Assembly (NCBI GenBank): GCA_900066355.1
Contig: FMEL01000013.1
Location: 48,326 to 112,325, forward strand
Length of the DNA stretch: 64,000 nucleotides
Origin: an uncultured Ruminococcus sp.
GTDB lineage: Bacteria > Bacillota > Clostridia > Lachnospirales > Lachnospiraceae
Direction of reading: 5' to 3'
Both the position numbers and the translations under genes were made by a program. Below, piece by piece: positions 16,619 to 24,755 of this stretch (its first letter is position 1; the number at the start of each line of letters is the position of its first letter). The notes under the pieces were generated by a model. That model saw only the letters and a program-made list of their open reading frames with translations, had not been told where the DNA came from and did not search any database.

Positions 16619-18709
16619 ATGCCAAAAATATCAATCGTTACTCCGGCTTATAACTGTGAAAAATATTTAGAAGAGGCAGTAAACAGTGTTCTTGCACAGA
16701 GTTTCGAAGACTGGGAACTGCTGATCATTGATGACTGTTCAAAGGATGCAACCTGGCTGCGGATGCAGACACTTGCAAAGAAAGATAACAGAATACGAAT
16801 TTTTCAGAACCGGCACAATTCCGGTTCGGCGGCAACCCGAAATAATGGTATCCGACAGGCGCGGGGTGAGTGGATCGCGTTTCTGGACAGTGACGATCTG
16901 TGGAGACCGGAGAAGCTGGAACGGCAGATGTCAGTTCTGAGAAAACATCCGGATGCTTCGTTTCTGTTCACAGGATCGGCTTTTATCGAAGATGATGGAA
17001 TGACCATTGCCCATGTACTTCATGTACCGGAAAAAGTAAGCAGGAAAAAACTTCTGAAGCAAAACGTGATTTCCTGCTCATCCGTGTTGATCCGAAGAGA
17101 ACTGATGCTGGAATTTCCGATGCCGGAAGAGAACGGAATTCACGAGGATTTTGCTACATGGCTGGCCATCCTTTCCAAAATTCCATGCGCATATGGGGTA
17201 GATGAGCCGCTGCTTGTTTATCGAAGAGCACTTGCGTCCAAATCAGGCAAAAAGGGCAAGTCAGCGCATATGAACTGGCAGACATACATTAAAGCCGGTG
17301 TGCCGACGATAAGCCGTGTCTATTATATGGTAAGCTATACCCTGCATGGACTCAGTAAATATTCCATGTTATGGTGGAGAAGTTATCGTCTGATGATGAG
17401 AAAAGAACGGTTCAAAAAACTGTTTCTGATGATCATGAATGCGCTGCTGATCCTTGCATGGACAAGTGTATTTGCGCATGCATGGTATCAGAAATACAAC
17501 TTTAAAGCGATTATCGGACGACAGTATTCCTTCTGGGGATATGTGGCATTATTTGTTTTGTATGCGGCATTAAATATCCTGATCGGAAAGGTGTTTTCTG
17601 TTTTTCGTGTTGTGCATCAGCAATATATCGAAATTTTACTTTCGCATGGATTTACCGTAATTCTGGCAAACGCTGCGACATATATCGAGCTGGCTCTGAT
17701 CGGACGATGGAGATTCCGTATGCATATTGCACCGATGATCGCTGTAACAGCAATAAACCTGCTGATCGGTCTGGTGTGGTCACTTTTGGTACGGTGGTTG
17801 TATGCCAATATTTATCCGGCACACGAAGTACTTCTGATCTATGGCAAAAACAACATGGAATCCTTAGAAGAAGAACTTCTGAAACAGGGCGAACGTTTCC
17901 ATCTTAAAACCAGAATTTCATTAAAGGAAGGCAGGGATGCCATCCTTCGCGAAATTAAGCGGCATGAATCGGTTATGCTCGGAGAAATGCCGGAGGAAGA
18001 AAGAACTTTTTATATCCGTTATTGTTACGAACAGAAGAAGAGATGCTATTGCCAGACGACATTAGCCGATATTCTGCTGATGAGTTCCGAAAAAATCTCA
18101 CTCTCAGATAAGACTTTGCAGCTGTTTCGTAACTGCGGTCTGACGGTCGAGCAGAGAGTGGCAAAAAGAGTTTTTGATATTGCTTTTTCTGCGCTGGTGC
18201 TGGTGCTTCTGTCATGGCTGTATCTGATTCTTGCCCTGTACGTAAGGATTGCGGCAGGTGCCCCGGTTCTGACTAAGAGGGAATGCCTTACAAGAAACGG
18301 AAAGCATTTCTGGCAGTACAAATTCCGCACCATGAAGCCGGGCAAAACGATCGAGGATCCGGATCCGTGGATCCCGGGCGGATATTTCCTGATGGTCTCG
18401 CACCTTGATGAACTTCCGCAGTTTTTCAATATCCTTAAAGGAGATATGTCAGTAGTCGGTCCGTATCCGGAACAGGTGGAGTCGGCAGAACACATTCAGA
18501 AAAAACTTCCGGAATTTACGTATCGTCAGGCAGTCAAAGCAGGCCTGACCGGATATGCCAAAGTTCACGGCAAATACAGCAGTTCCAAGTCAAATCAGTT
18601 AAAAATGGATTTCTATTATATCCAGAACTACTCTTTTGCACTGGATCTGAGCATTATTGCGTCAACACTGAAGGTACTGCTGGAGCCGTCCGTGAGCAGG
18701 AGAAAATAA
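16619..18709 (+). CDS. Fused GT2 glycosyltransferase and polyprenyl glycosylphosphotransferase
   Basis: The 696-residue protein joins two enzymes. Residues 1 to about 245 are a GT-A family 2 glycosyltransferase (ISIVTPAYNCEKYLEEA; DDCSKD; FLDSDDLW). From about 260 come four membrane segments, a soluble linker, another membrane segment (about 514-540) and a sugar-phosphate transferase domain with KFRTM, LDELPQ and GDMSVVGPYPE. Such transferases load the first sugar phosphate onto undecaprenyl phosphate. Two oddities: the arginine of the usual VGPRP is tyrosine, and the DPRIT...R segment before DELPQ is replaced by a shorter stretch. The catalytic Asp-Glu pair is kept. GAAAGGGG precedes the ATG. 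A canonical transferase follows at 21564. Confidence 0.85.
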   Translation: MPKISIVTPAYNCEKYLEEAVNSVLAQSFEDWELLIIDDCSKDATWLRMQTLAKKDNRIRIFQNRHNSGSAATRNNGIRQARGEWIAFLDSDDLWRPEKLERQMSVLRKHPDASFLFTGSAFIEDDGMTIAHVLHVPEKVSRKKLLKQNVISCSSVLIRRELMLEFPMPEENGIHEDFATWLAILSKIPCAYGVDEPLLVYRRALASKSGKKGKSAHMNWQTYIKAGVPTISRVYYMVSYTLHGLSKYSMLWWRSYRLMMRKERFKKLFLMIMNALLILAWTSVFAHAWYQKYNFKAIIGRQYSFWGYVALFVLYAALNILIGKVFSVFRVVHQQYIEILLSHGFTVILANAATYIELALIGRWRFRMHIAPMIAVTAINLLIGLVWSLLVRWLYANIYPAHEVLLIYGKNNMESLEEELLKQGERFHLKTRISLKEGRDAILREIKRHESVMLGEMPEEERTFYIRYCYEQKKRCYCQTTLADILLMSSEKISLSDKTLQLFRNCGLTVEQRVAKRVFDIAFSALVLVLLSWLYLILALYVRIAAGAPVLTKRECLTRNGKHFWQYKFRTMKPGKTIEDPDPWIPGGYFLMVSHLDELPQFFNILKGDMSVVGPYPEQVESAEHIQKKLPEFTYRQAVKAGLTGYAKVHGKYSSSKSNQLKMDFYYIQNYSFALDLSIIASTLKVLLEPSVSRRK

Positions 18710-18728
18710 TCTTTAAAAGGTGAGCTAA

Positions 18729-19655
18729 ATGTATATCAGCAAGAGAGCTATTATTGATACAAGAAAGTATGATGTCAGAGAGATATTTTTCCGATATAAA
18801 CAGGGAAAAGTCTGGTTTTATGAAAAAAATGCCACAGCATGGAAAAAGCCTAAGAAAATAGTGCGAGAAGTGTTGTGGGCACTGATGAGAGGAATTCCAT
18901 TTCCACCAGTATATGCTTCAGAATTACAGACTGGAGAATTGCTGATACTAGATAAGAGCGATAAGCTGCGTTTTCTGCTGGAATATCTGAAGCACAGAGA
19001 AGAAAACATCCGGGATTTTCGTGAAGAAGATGATATGTATTTTACGAAAGATGTTATGTATTCTCCGATTATATTGTATGTGATAGATTATATGAATCCT
19101 AAATATATGCATATGCAGATCGGAAAATTTGTTGAGGAATGGACCCCCACACAGGAACAAAGCATATGGGATATACTGTATCGAAAAGAGGGTGCCGACA
19201 AATTAAAAGAAATGGTAAAAGTTATAAGGCCGTCCGGGCGGGCAAATTTAACATTGGAATATAATTTATTATATTTTATTATGAGTGACTTTTGGGTGAA
19301 GGGTTTATTACTCAGCTATCAGAGCGAAGAATCAGAAAAATTTCAATTATTGGAAAATACTATGAACGAAATGAAATACAGGAAAAGTGAAGAACTGGAA
19401 GAGATTTTTGATGAATTTATAACACTCTATTTTGTTGCACAACAGGGAGTGACTCGAAATTACGTGTTAAAAAGTAAAAATACAGAAGAAAGAATGAAAT
19501 ACCTGTGTTTTATGCATATGTGTAAGGTAGTTGAGAAAGATTTTACAAATTACAGGATCTTTGAACTAAAAGAAATTCAAAACAAAGTAGAAAACTGTGA
19601 TATGAGTTATAATGATATTAAAAGGACATTTGATTTTATAGAGAGGAAAATATAA
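18729..19655 (+). CDS. DUF262-like protein, first gene of a candidate defence block
   Basis: The 308-residue protein resembles the DUF262 (ParB/Srx-fold, GmrS-like) domain at its N-terminus: an FFRYKQGKVWF-like segment, KIVREVLWALMRGIPFPPVYASE and then LLILDKSDKLRFLLEYL. In true DUF262 enzymes the last motif is usually DGQQR; here it is DKSDKLR, so nucleotide hydrolysis may be lost or altered. The remainder is helical and unrecognised, and no DUF1524 HNH domain is present. It begins 19 bases after the glycosyltransferase with AAGGTGAG upstream, and is much AT-richer than its neighbours. Six bases separate it from the ATPase gene. A nucleic-acid-related defence role is inference from family and context. 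Confidence 0.65.
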   Translation: MYISKRAIIDTRKYDVREIFFRYKQGKVWFYEKNATAWKKPKKIVREVLWALMRGIPFPPVYASELQTGELLILDKSDKLRFLLEYLKHREENIRDFREEDDMYFTKDVMYSPIILYVIDYMNPKYMHMQIGKFVEEWTPTQEQSIWDILYRKEGADKLKEMVKVIRPSGRANLTLEYNLLYFIMSDFWVKGLLLSYQSEESEKFQLLENTMNEMKYRKSEELEEIFDEFITLYFVAQQGVTRNYVLKSKNTEERMKYLCFMHMCKVVEKDFTNYRIFELKEIQNKVENCDMSYNDIKRTFDFIERKI

Positions 19656-19661
19656 GAAAAT

Positions 19662-20687
19662 ATGATCAGGAAAATAGAGATTAATGGCTTTAAATCATTT
19701 GACAGCGTCTCTTTGGAATTGAATAATTTTACATTACTTGCAGGACGTAATTCAGTGGGAAAGACAAGCGTAATACAGTCTGTTTTTGCAATGTTTCAGG
19801 ATGGAGATAATCCATTTCGCGGAGAATACATGAATATAGGAAATGCAAATGAACTTTGTAATGCAATTGTAGGAAGTGATGAAATTGAATTTGACCTGGA
19901 ATATGAACACGATGGAAAAACAGAAAAAGCATCTAAAAAAATAACGGCGGAAGGAACAACTACTGAGGGAAAGATAGAGGAAAAGGTAAAAGTAATATAT
20001 TGTTCATCAGAAAGAATTGGAGTAAAAGATACTTACGAAAAATACCTTGGGGATGAGATTGTAATCGGGAAAAACTGTGAGTATGTGTTTGATTACTTAA
20101 ATGTACATGATGAAGAACATATAAAAGACGATTTTGTATATGATACAGATTCTAAACTGACGTTTGGAGGACAGGTGAATTTCTGGCTTGAAAAAATCAT
20201 GGGGTATCGGGTAAAAGCCAGAGAAATAGAAAAGACAGAGTTTATTCAGGTTTTATACAGCAATAAAAATATAGCATTTGAAATGAGACCGAAAAATATT
20301 GGTACTGGTGTGACGTATATAACAGAAATTATTATTGCAGCCCTGGCATGCAGAGAGGGTGATTTGCTGATTGTTGAAAATCCTGAAATTCATCTGCATC
20401 CATCAGGACAGTCAGAACTGGTAGAATTTCTTGCTTTTCTTGCACAGAGTGGTGTACAGGTTATTGTCGAGACTCATAGTGATCATATTTACAATGGAAT
20501 TCGAAAAAGTATATGTCAGGATCGGATAGACTGTGAAAAGGTTTGTATATATTCATTTATGCAGGATGAAAATGGTTGTAGTATTCCTGTAAGAATACCA
20601 GTGAATGAGGACGGAAAAGCTTTGAAAAAATCGGAAGGATTTTTTGATCAGATCGATAAAGACTTGAATGTAATTTTAGGATGGTAA
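19662..20687 (+). CDS. AAA/ABC-type ATPase, DUF3696 (OLD/SMC-like)
   Basis: The 341-residue protein begins IRKIEINGFKSF, the standard start of SMC/RecF/OLD-like ATPases. Walker A is GRNSVGKTS (about residues 28-36), Walker B is LLIVENPEIHLHPSGQSE (about 237-254), and the switch histidine is in VIVETHSDHIYNGIR. The C-terminal part fits DUF3696. Such ATPases act as sensors or motors in several anti-phage systems. It is the middle gene of a tight trio: six bases after the DUF262-like gene and one base before the unknown gene. Codon and base composition are AT-rich like its partners. The ATPase call is firm, its role is inferred. Confidence 0.85.
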   Translation: MIRKIEINGFKSFDSVSLELNNFTLLAGRNSVGKTSVIQSVFAMFQDGDNPFRGEYMNIGNANELCNAIVGSDEIEFDLEYEHDGKTEKASKKITAEGTTTEGKIEEKVKVIYCSSERIGVKDTYEKYLGDEIVIGKNCEYVFDYLNVHDEEHIKDDFVYDTDSKLTFGGQVNFWLEKIMGYRVKAREIEKTEFIQVLYSNKNIAFEMRPKNIGTGVTYITEIIIAALACREGDLLIVENPEIHLHPSGQSELVEFLAFLAQSGVQVIVETHSDHIYNGIRKSICQDRIDCEKVCIYSFMQDENGCSIPVRIPVNEDGKALKKSEGFFDQIDKDLNVILGW

Positions 20688-20688
20688 T

Positions 20689-21543
20689 ATGGACTTTTTA
20701 TTAAATGAATTGTCGTTACAGGGACAGTTTGACAGTACGGATTCGTTCCTGAAATCATTACCCTGTACAGTTAAATGCATAGAATTAATACATCAGAACG
20801 CTAATATGCCGATATATAAAACAGAAGATTTTTATAAATGCAGCATTACGCAAGATATGAAATTGTGTGATTTGAAAAATTATCAAATTTCTGATGAATT
20901 GTTGCAGTTTAAGATAAAGCTGGATAATGAAATCTACGAAGAACCTGTGTGGGATACGGATCCATATCACGACATTGAACAGAAGTTTTTCTGGGACGGA
21001 GAAGATGTATCAGCTACTTCGCTGGCAGAGGCTGTAGCAAGAAAAGGTGCATTATTGTCATTTTTTCTTGATGAGTTCAGAGACTGTGTATTAAATATCT
21101 GTAAAAATGAGGAAAAACATGATATAGTATCGGTACATAGCCCGCAGTATTTGACTGAGCAATACGGAAAGCTTCTGAATGTGGACAGAAAAACATGGCT
21201 ATTGCTCAGATATGAGGGGAGCAGAATTGATTGTAGTTTACTGGAAGACAAATATGGCGCGGATATTTTGGAAAAAAATGAGTTTAAAGAGCTTGTTTCG
21301 ACATTAGATAAATTTGTAAGGCGTGAATCATGGGAAGCTATTGCAATAGATGACGGATTGGAATATAAGAAATATAGTCCGGAAAATGAAGAAAAAAACT
21401 GGTTTTCCGGTGGAAAGTATAAAGGTAAAACTATTATGAAGTTCAGATACAGCAAAGTGATGAGGTGTTTTGGATACCGCAAAGGAGACAGGTTCAGGAT
21501 TTTGAGAATAGAGCGAGATCATAAGATAAGTGATAATGGATAA
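20689..21543 (+). CDS. Unrecognised protein, third gene of the candidate defence block
   Basis: I do not recognise this 284-residue protein. No signal peptide or membrane segment is visible. A central helical part (ATSLAEAVARKGALLSFFLDE) is followed by DIVSVHSPQYLTEQYG and a C-terminal 50 residues with KFRYSKVMRCFGYRKGD and FRILRIERDHK. That last pattern loosely recalls RelE/ParE-type toxins, which share a basic FRxS...R...F...DH core; this is a weak visual match only. It starts one base after the ATPase stop, so translation is coupled and the products probably work together. Position suggests it is the effector or target-recognition part. It is AT-rich like its partners. Confidence 0.6.
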   Translation: MDFLLNELSLQGQFDSTDSFLKSLPCTVKCIELIHQNANMPIYKTEDFYKCSITQDMKLCDLKNYQISDELLQFKIKLDNEIYEEPVWDTDPYHDIEQKFFWDGEDVSATSLAEAVARKGALLSFFLDEFRDCVLNICKNEEKHDIVSVHSPQYLTEQYGKLLNVDRKTWLLLRYEGSRIDCSLLEDKYGADILEKNEFKELVSTLDKFVRRESWEAIAIDDGLEYKKYSPENEEKNWFSGGKYKGKTIMKFRYSKVMRCFGYRKGDRFRILRIERDHKISDNG

Positions 21544-21563
21544 AAACATAATTAGGAGAAAAC

Positions 21564-22976
21564 ATGAAAGAACAATCAAGAACCAAAATGCTTGCTCATG
21601 ACATTCCGCTTCGTTTTGTAAAACTGTTGAATGTCATTCTTATGACAATACCGTTTGCCTGGTGCTGGTATGGGTACTATGTCGGACAGATGGAAAACAG
21701 CTTCTATAAAAAAGGAAACCTGCTGATGCTGGTTCTCTTTATGCTGGTATATTTTATGTTTGCCAGAGTATACAGCGCATTCCTCGTGTCAGTAAATCGT
21801 ATATCAGAAATGGTCTACAGTCAGGTGCTGGCGGTGCTGATCACAGATGGAATCACCTATCTGGTGATCGTACTTCTTGTTAAGGGATTTCCGAGTGTGA
21901 TACCGGGACTGCTGGCAATCGCCGGTCAGACTGTAATCTCTTTTGTATGGTGTACACTGGCACATCTCTGGTATTTCCATACGTTTCCGCCACAGAAGAC
22001 CATGATCGTTTACGATGTCCGTGAAGGAATGGAGAAACTGATCAGCCAGTATGACATGCAGAAAAAATTCAAAGTGGAAGAAGTACTTCAGGTAGAAGAA
22101 TGCCTGAATGATATGAAAAAACTGGATGAGATGGAGACGGTTTTTCTCAGTGGTATCCACAGCCGCGAAAGAAATATCATCCTGAAATACTGTATTGACA
22201 AGCATGTGCGTGTATATGTGATTCCACGAGTGGGTGATGTCCTGATGAGTGGAGCCAAACAGATCCACATGTTCCATCTGCCTATGCTTCGGATTGGAAG
22301 ATACGATCCACAGCCGGAATACCTTTTCCTGAAACGACTGGCGGATATCGTCTTTGCCGGTGCTGCGACCATTATATTGTCACCAATCATGCTTATTACA
22401 GCAATTGCGATCAAAGCTTACGATGGCGGCCCTGTTTTTTACTCACAGACCCGTCTGACCAAAAACGGGAGAGAGTTTGGCGTGCTGAAATTCCGCTCCA
22501 TGAAAGTAAATGCAGAGAAAGATGGTGTGGCGCGTCTTTCAAGCGGTGAGAATGATCCGAGGATCACACCGGTTGGCAGAGTTATCAGGAAATGCCGTAT
22601 CGATGAACTTCCACAGCTTTTTAATATCCTGAAAGGGGATATGACAATCGTCGGCCCACGTCCGGAAAGACCTGCCATTGCAGCAGAATACGAGAAAGTT
22701 ATGCCGGAGTTTCGTCTGCGCCTTCAGGCCAAAGCCGGTCTGACCGGGTATGCACAGGTTTACGGCAAGTACAATACGACACCATATGATAAACTTCTGA
22801 TGGATCTGACATATATCAGTCGTCCGAGCCTTCTGGAAGATATGATGATCATGTTTGCAACCGTAAAAATATTATTTATGCCGGAGAGCACAGAAGGCAT
22901 CGAAGAAGGTCAGATCACAGCCATGCAGGATACCTCTGCGTCCAGGACTGATAAAGAAAAAAAAGATGAGCAGTAA
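21564..22976 (+). CDS. Polyprenyl glycosylphosphotransferase (exopolysaccharide initiation)
   Basis: The 470-residue protein has four N-terminal membrane segments (about residues 18-140), a soluble CoA-binding-like linker, a fifth membrane segment (about 258-280) and a bacterial sugar transferase domain with KFRSM, DPRITPVGRVIRKCRIDELPQ split over about residues 330-350, and GDMTIVGPRPERP. All canonical catalytic elements are intact, in contrast to the fused paralogue at 16619. It loads a sugar phosphate onto undecaprenyl phosphate at the membrane. TTAGGAG precedes the ATG. It follows the defence-like block by 20 bases, so the block interrupts an operon of the two transferases. A terminator ends the unit. 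Confidence 0.92.
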   Translation: MKEQSRTKMLAHDIPLRFVKLLNVILMTIPFAWCWYGYYVGQMENSFYKKGNLLMLVLFMLVYFMFARVYSAFLVSVNRISEMVYSQVLAVLITDGITYLVIVLLVKGFPSVIPGLLAIAGQTVISFVWCTLAHLWYFHTFPPQKTMIVYDVREGMEKLISQYDMQKKFKVEEVLQVEECLNDMKKLDEMETVFLSGIHSRERNIILKYCIDKHVRVYVIPRVGDVLMSGAKQIHMFHLPMLRIGRYDPQPEYLFLKRLADIVFAGAATIILSPIMLITAIAIKAYDGGPVFYSQTRLTKNGREFGVLKFRSMKVNAEKDGVARLSSGENDPRITPVGRVIRKCRIDELPQLFNILKGDMTIVGPRPERPAIAAEYEKVMPEFRLRLQAKAGLTGYAQVYGKYNTTPYDKLLMDLTYISRPSLLEDMMIMFATVKILFMPESTEGIEEGQITAMQDTSASRTDKEKKDEQ

Positions 22977-22985
22977 AATAATGAA

Positions 22986-23021
22986 AAGTCGTTCACTTAT
23001 CATAAGCTGAGCGGCTTTTTT
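22986..23021 (+). terminator. Terminator of the polysaccharide-initiation operon
   Basis: Arms AAGTCGTTCA (22986-22995) and TGAGCGGCTT (23008-23017) pair with two G-U pairs and lead into a T-run. Confidence 0.8.
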
Positions 23022-23079
23022 GGATTGTCTTTCCCCATATTATGTATTAATATGTAATATATACAGAGGGGGAGTCGAA

Positions 23080-23607
23080 ATGTCTTCAATGGATAAACAA
23101 AACCTTATATTTCCGCTATCTTATGATCCGGATCTGAAAGAAAAAGAAGAGCAGGAAATATATTACAGATATTTGAATGCTGCATTTGAAGAGCCACGTA
23201 TCAAAAATATTGGTGTCGTAGGCAGCTATGGTGTTGGCAAGAGCAGTCTTCTGCATTCCTATGAGAAAAGAGAACATAAGCATTTCCTTTATGTCACCAT
23301 GGGAAAAAGCAAAGACAACAATGACGACAGCAAAAACGCGATTGAGAGACGCATTTTACTTCAGATTTATTCTAAATTCCGCAGAGAGGACATCCCGCTC
23401 AGTGGCTTTGAAATGATCCGCGAAGCAATGAGTCATGTAAAATCAAAAGTTGCCGTTGGTATCATATGGCTTCTAGTGATATTATTGTTGACCTTCTATG
23501 CACCACTGGGCAGATTACTGAAGGCGAAACTGCCCTCAAACACTGTAACTGTTAAGAAGTCAAACTACAAGACAGTTACAAAGAAGATTAAAGTAAGAGT
23601 TAAATAA
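23080..23607 (+). pseudogene. Truncated YobI-like P-loop NTPase
   Basis: The 175-residue product matches only the start of YobI-family NTPases: LIFPLSYDPDLKEKEEQEIYYRYLN, a Walker A GSYGVGKSS (about residues 50-58), and a membrane segment (VGIIWLLVILLLTFYAPL). The full family is on the order of a thousand residues, so most of the ATPase, including Walker B, is missing. The last 26 residues are a lysine/threonine-rich tail unlike the family and look like sequence acquired at a deletion point. The ATG at 23080 follows a strong GAGGGGGAG site; the upstream in-frame ATG has none. A terminator follows at once. It may be a non-functional remnant or a short membrane protein. Confidence 0.65.
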
Positions 23608-23620
23608 TTAAAGCAAAAAG

Positions 23621-23647
23621 ACTTCCTGGCCACGAGGAAGTTTTTTT
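23621..23647 (+). terminator. Strong terminator
   Basis: Perfect seven-base arms ACTTCCT (23621-23627) and AGGAAGT (23635-23641) with a seven-base loop are followed by seven T bases. Confidence 0.9.
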
Positions 23648-23733
23648 GTTGCATGAAGAAGAAATAGTAGTTGAATTAAATTAGGGCGGTGATATAATAA
23701 ATGAATATAAGAATTTAGGAGATGCATGTTGCT

Positions 23734-24319
23734 ATGGTATTGACTGATAAAAAAATAAGAGAATTGGTAAAGAAGGAAGAACTTATAGTTCCGTTTAATG
23801 AAAGCAATCTGCAGAGTGAATCGTATGATGTGACTATTGGTACTGAAATAACGGAGTTGAGCAAAGAAATACATTGTATTGATATTTCTAAACAGGAAAC
23901 GGTGGATAATATATATAAATATAGATATATCGGAAAATGGATATATTATTTCTCCGAAGCAATATTTACTTGTATCTTTAAGGGAAACTTTAAAAGTGCC
24001 GGATGATATTACAGTTCATTTACGACCAAAGACCAGATATACAAGGCTTGGTTTATTGGTTACAGATCAGCATTGTAATTCAACGTATTCAGGACATTTA
24101 AGAATAGGATTGTTTAATGCGACAGAGTACCCGATTCATATTTATCCTGGCTATACAATTGCACAATTAGTTTTTGAAGAACTGGAAGAAGTACCGTCTT
24201 CTGAAAAATTGTATAAAAATAGAGAAGATGTACATTATCAGAACGAAAATGGTGCATTCAGAGGTGCGAAGTTTGATGACAAATTTTTAGATTCTATATG
24301 GGATGAAATGTTAAATTAG
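23734..24319 (+). pseudogene. dcd: dCTP deaminase / dUTPase-fold protein split by a frameshift
   Basis: Two overlapping frames together give one dCTP deaminase. Frame one (from 23734) supplies LTDKKIRELVKKEELIVPF and SNLQSESYDVTIG. Frame two (to 24319) supplies YIISPKQYLLVSL, LKVPDDITVHLRPKTRYTRLGL and YPGYTIAQLVFEEL, in the family's order. The switch lies around 23915-23950 in a TA-rich run (ATATATAAATATAGATATAT), where one extra base would cause it. The intact enzyme would deaminate dCTP to dUTP; homologues also act in anti-phage nucleotide depletion. The stop is directly followed by the next start. It is either a pseudogene, a sequencing slip, or, less likely, programmed slippage. Confidence 0.75.
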
Positions 24320-24320
24320 T

Positions 24321-24662
24321 ATGAGTGAATTAGATAAAGTTCTTGATACTGTTATGAGGTTGAAAGAAGATATAATAGAGAAGAGCGCATCTTCGGAAGG
24401 TAAGTTTTATAATTATTGCTATGGTTACGTGCAGAGGGAATTAGGAAATTATATTAGAATTTTGGAAGGAGAAAGTTCTGCATATTATGCGCGCCTTCAT
24501 CAAAAAATTATGAAGGCATGTAGGAAAATTGAGGCTGCCGGTGGTGTTGTAAGCATTAGTAGTGTTATGAAGGAAACAGGATTAAGCAAAAAAAACGTTA
24601 CCAGAGAACTGCAGATTGATTATACAAAAGTATCATATGAGGCATTAGACAGGGTATCTTAA
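24321..24662 (+). CDS. Small hypothetical protein coupled to the dCTP deaminase
   Basis: I do not recognise this 113-residue protein. It starts one base after the deaminase stop, so it is translationally coupled and probably a functional partner. It is mostly helical; the C-terminal part (GGVVSISSVMKETGLSKKN, about residues 74-92) could be a helix-turn-helix. No membrane segment or signal is seen. Because the upstream gene is frameshifted, its translation may be reduced. A strong terminator follows 25 bases later, closing the two-gene unit. Confidence 0.5.
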   Translation: MSELDKVLDTVMRLKEDIIEKSASSEGKFYNYCYGYVQRELGNYIRILEGESSAYYARLHQKIMKACRKIEAAGGVVSISSVMKETGLSKKNVTRELQIDYTKVSYEALDRVS

Positions 24663-24687
24663 TTTGTTGGGGCGATTTTCTTTACGG

Positions 24688-24738
24688 AAAAAAGGTTTCA
24701 TGGTATCATTATTTTATTGATATCGTGAACCTTTTTTT
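24688..24738 (+). terminator. Long terminator hairpin
   Basis: Arms at 24688-24708 and 24718-24738 pair over about 20 bases (AAAAAAGGTT with GAACCTTTTTTT at the base, GATATCA/TGGTATCA near the loop) and end in a T-run. Confidence 0.85.
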
Positions 24739-24755
24739 GATTGTGAGGTGTGGAA

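Noticed and set aside
23915..23950. Programmed frameshift in the dCTP deaminase
   Set aside because: No slippery heptamer with a following structure is evident; a simple indel in a TA-rich run explains it better.
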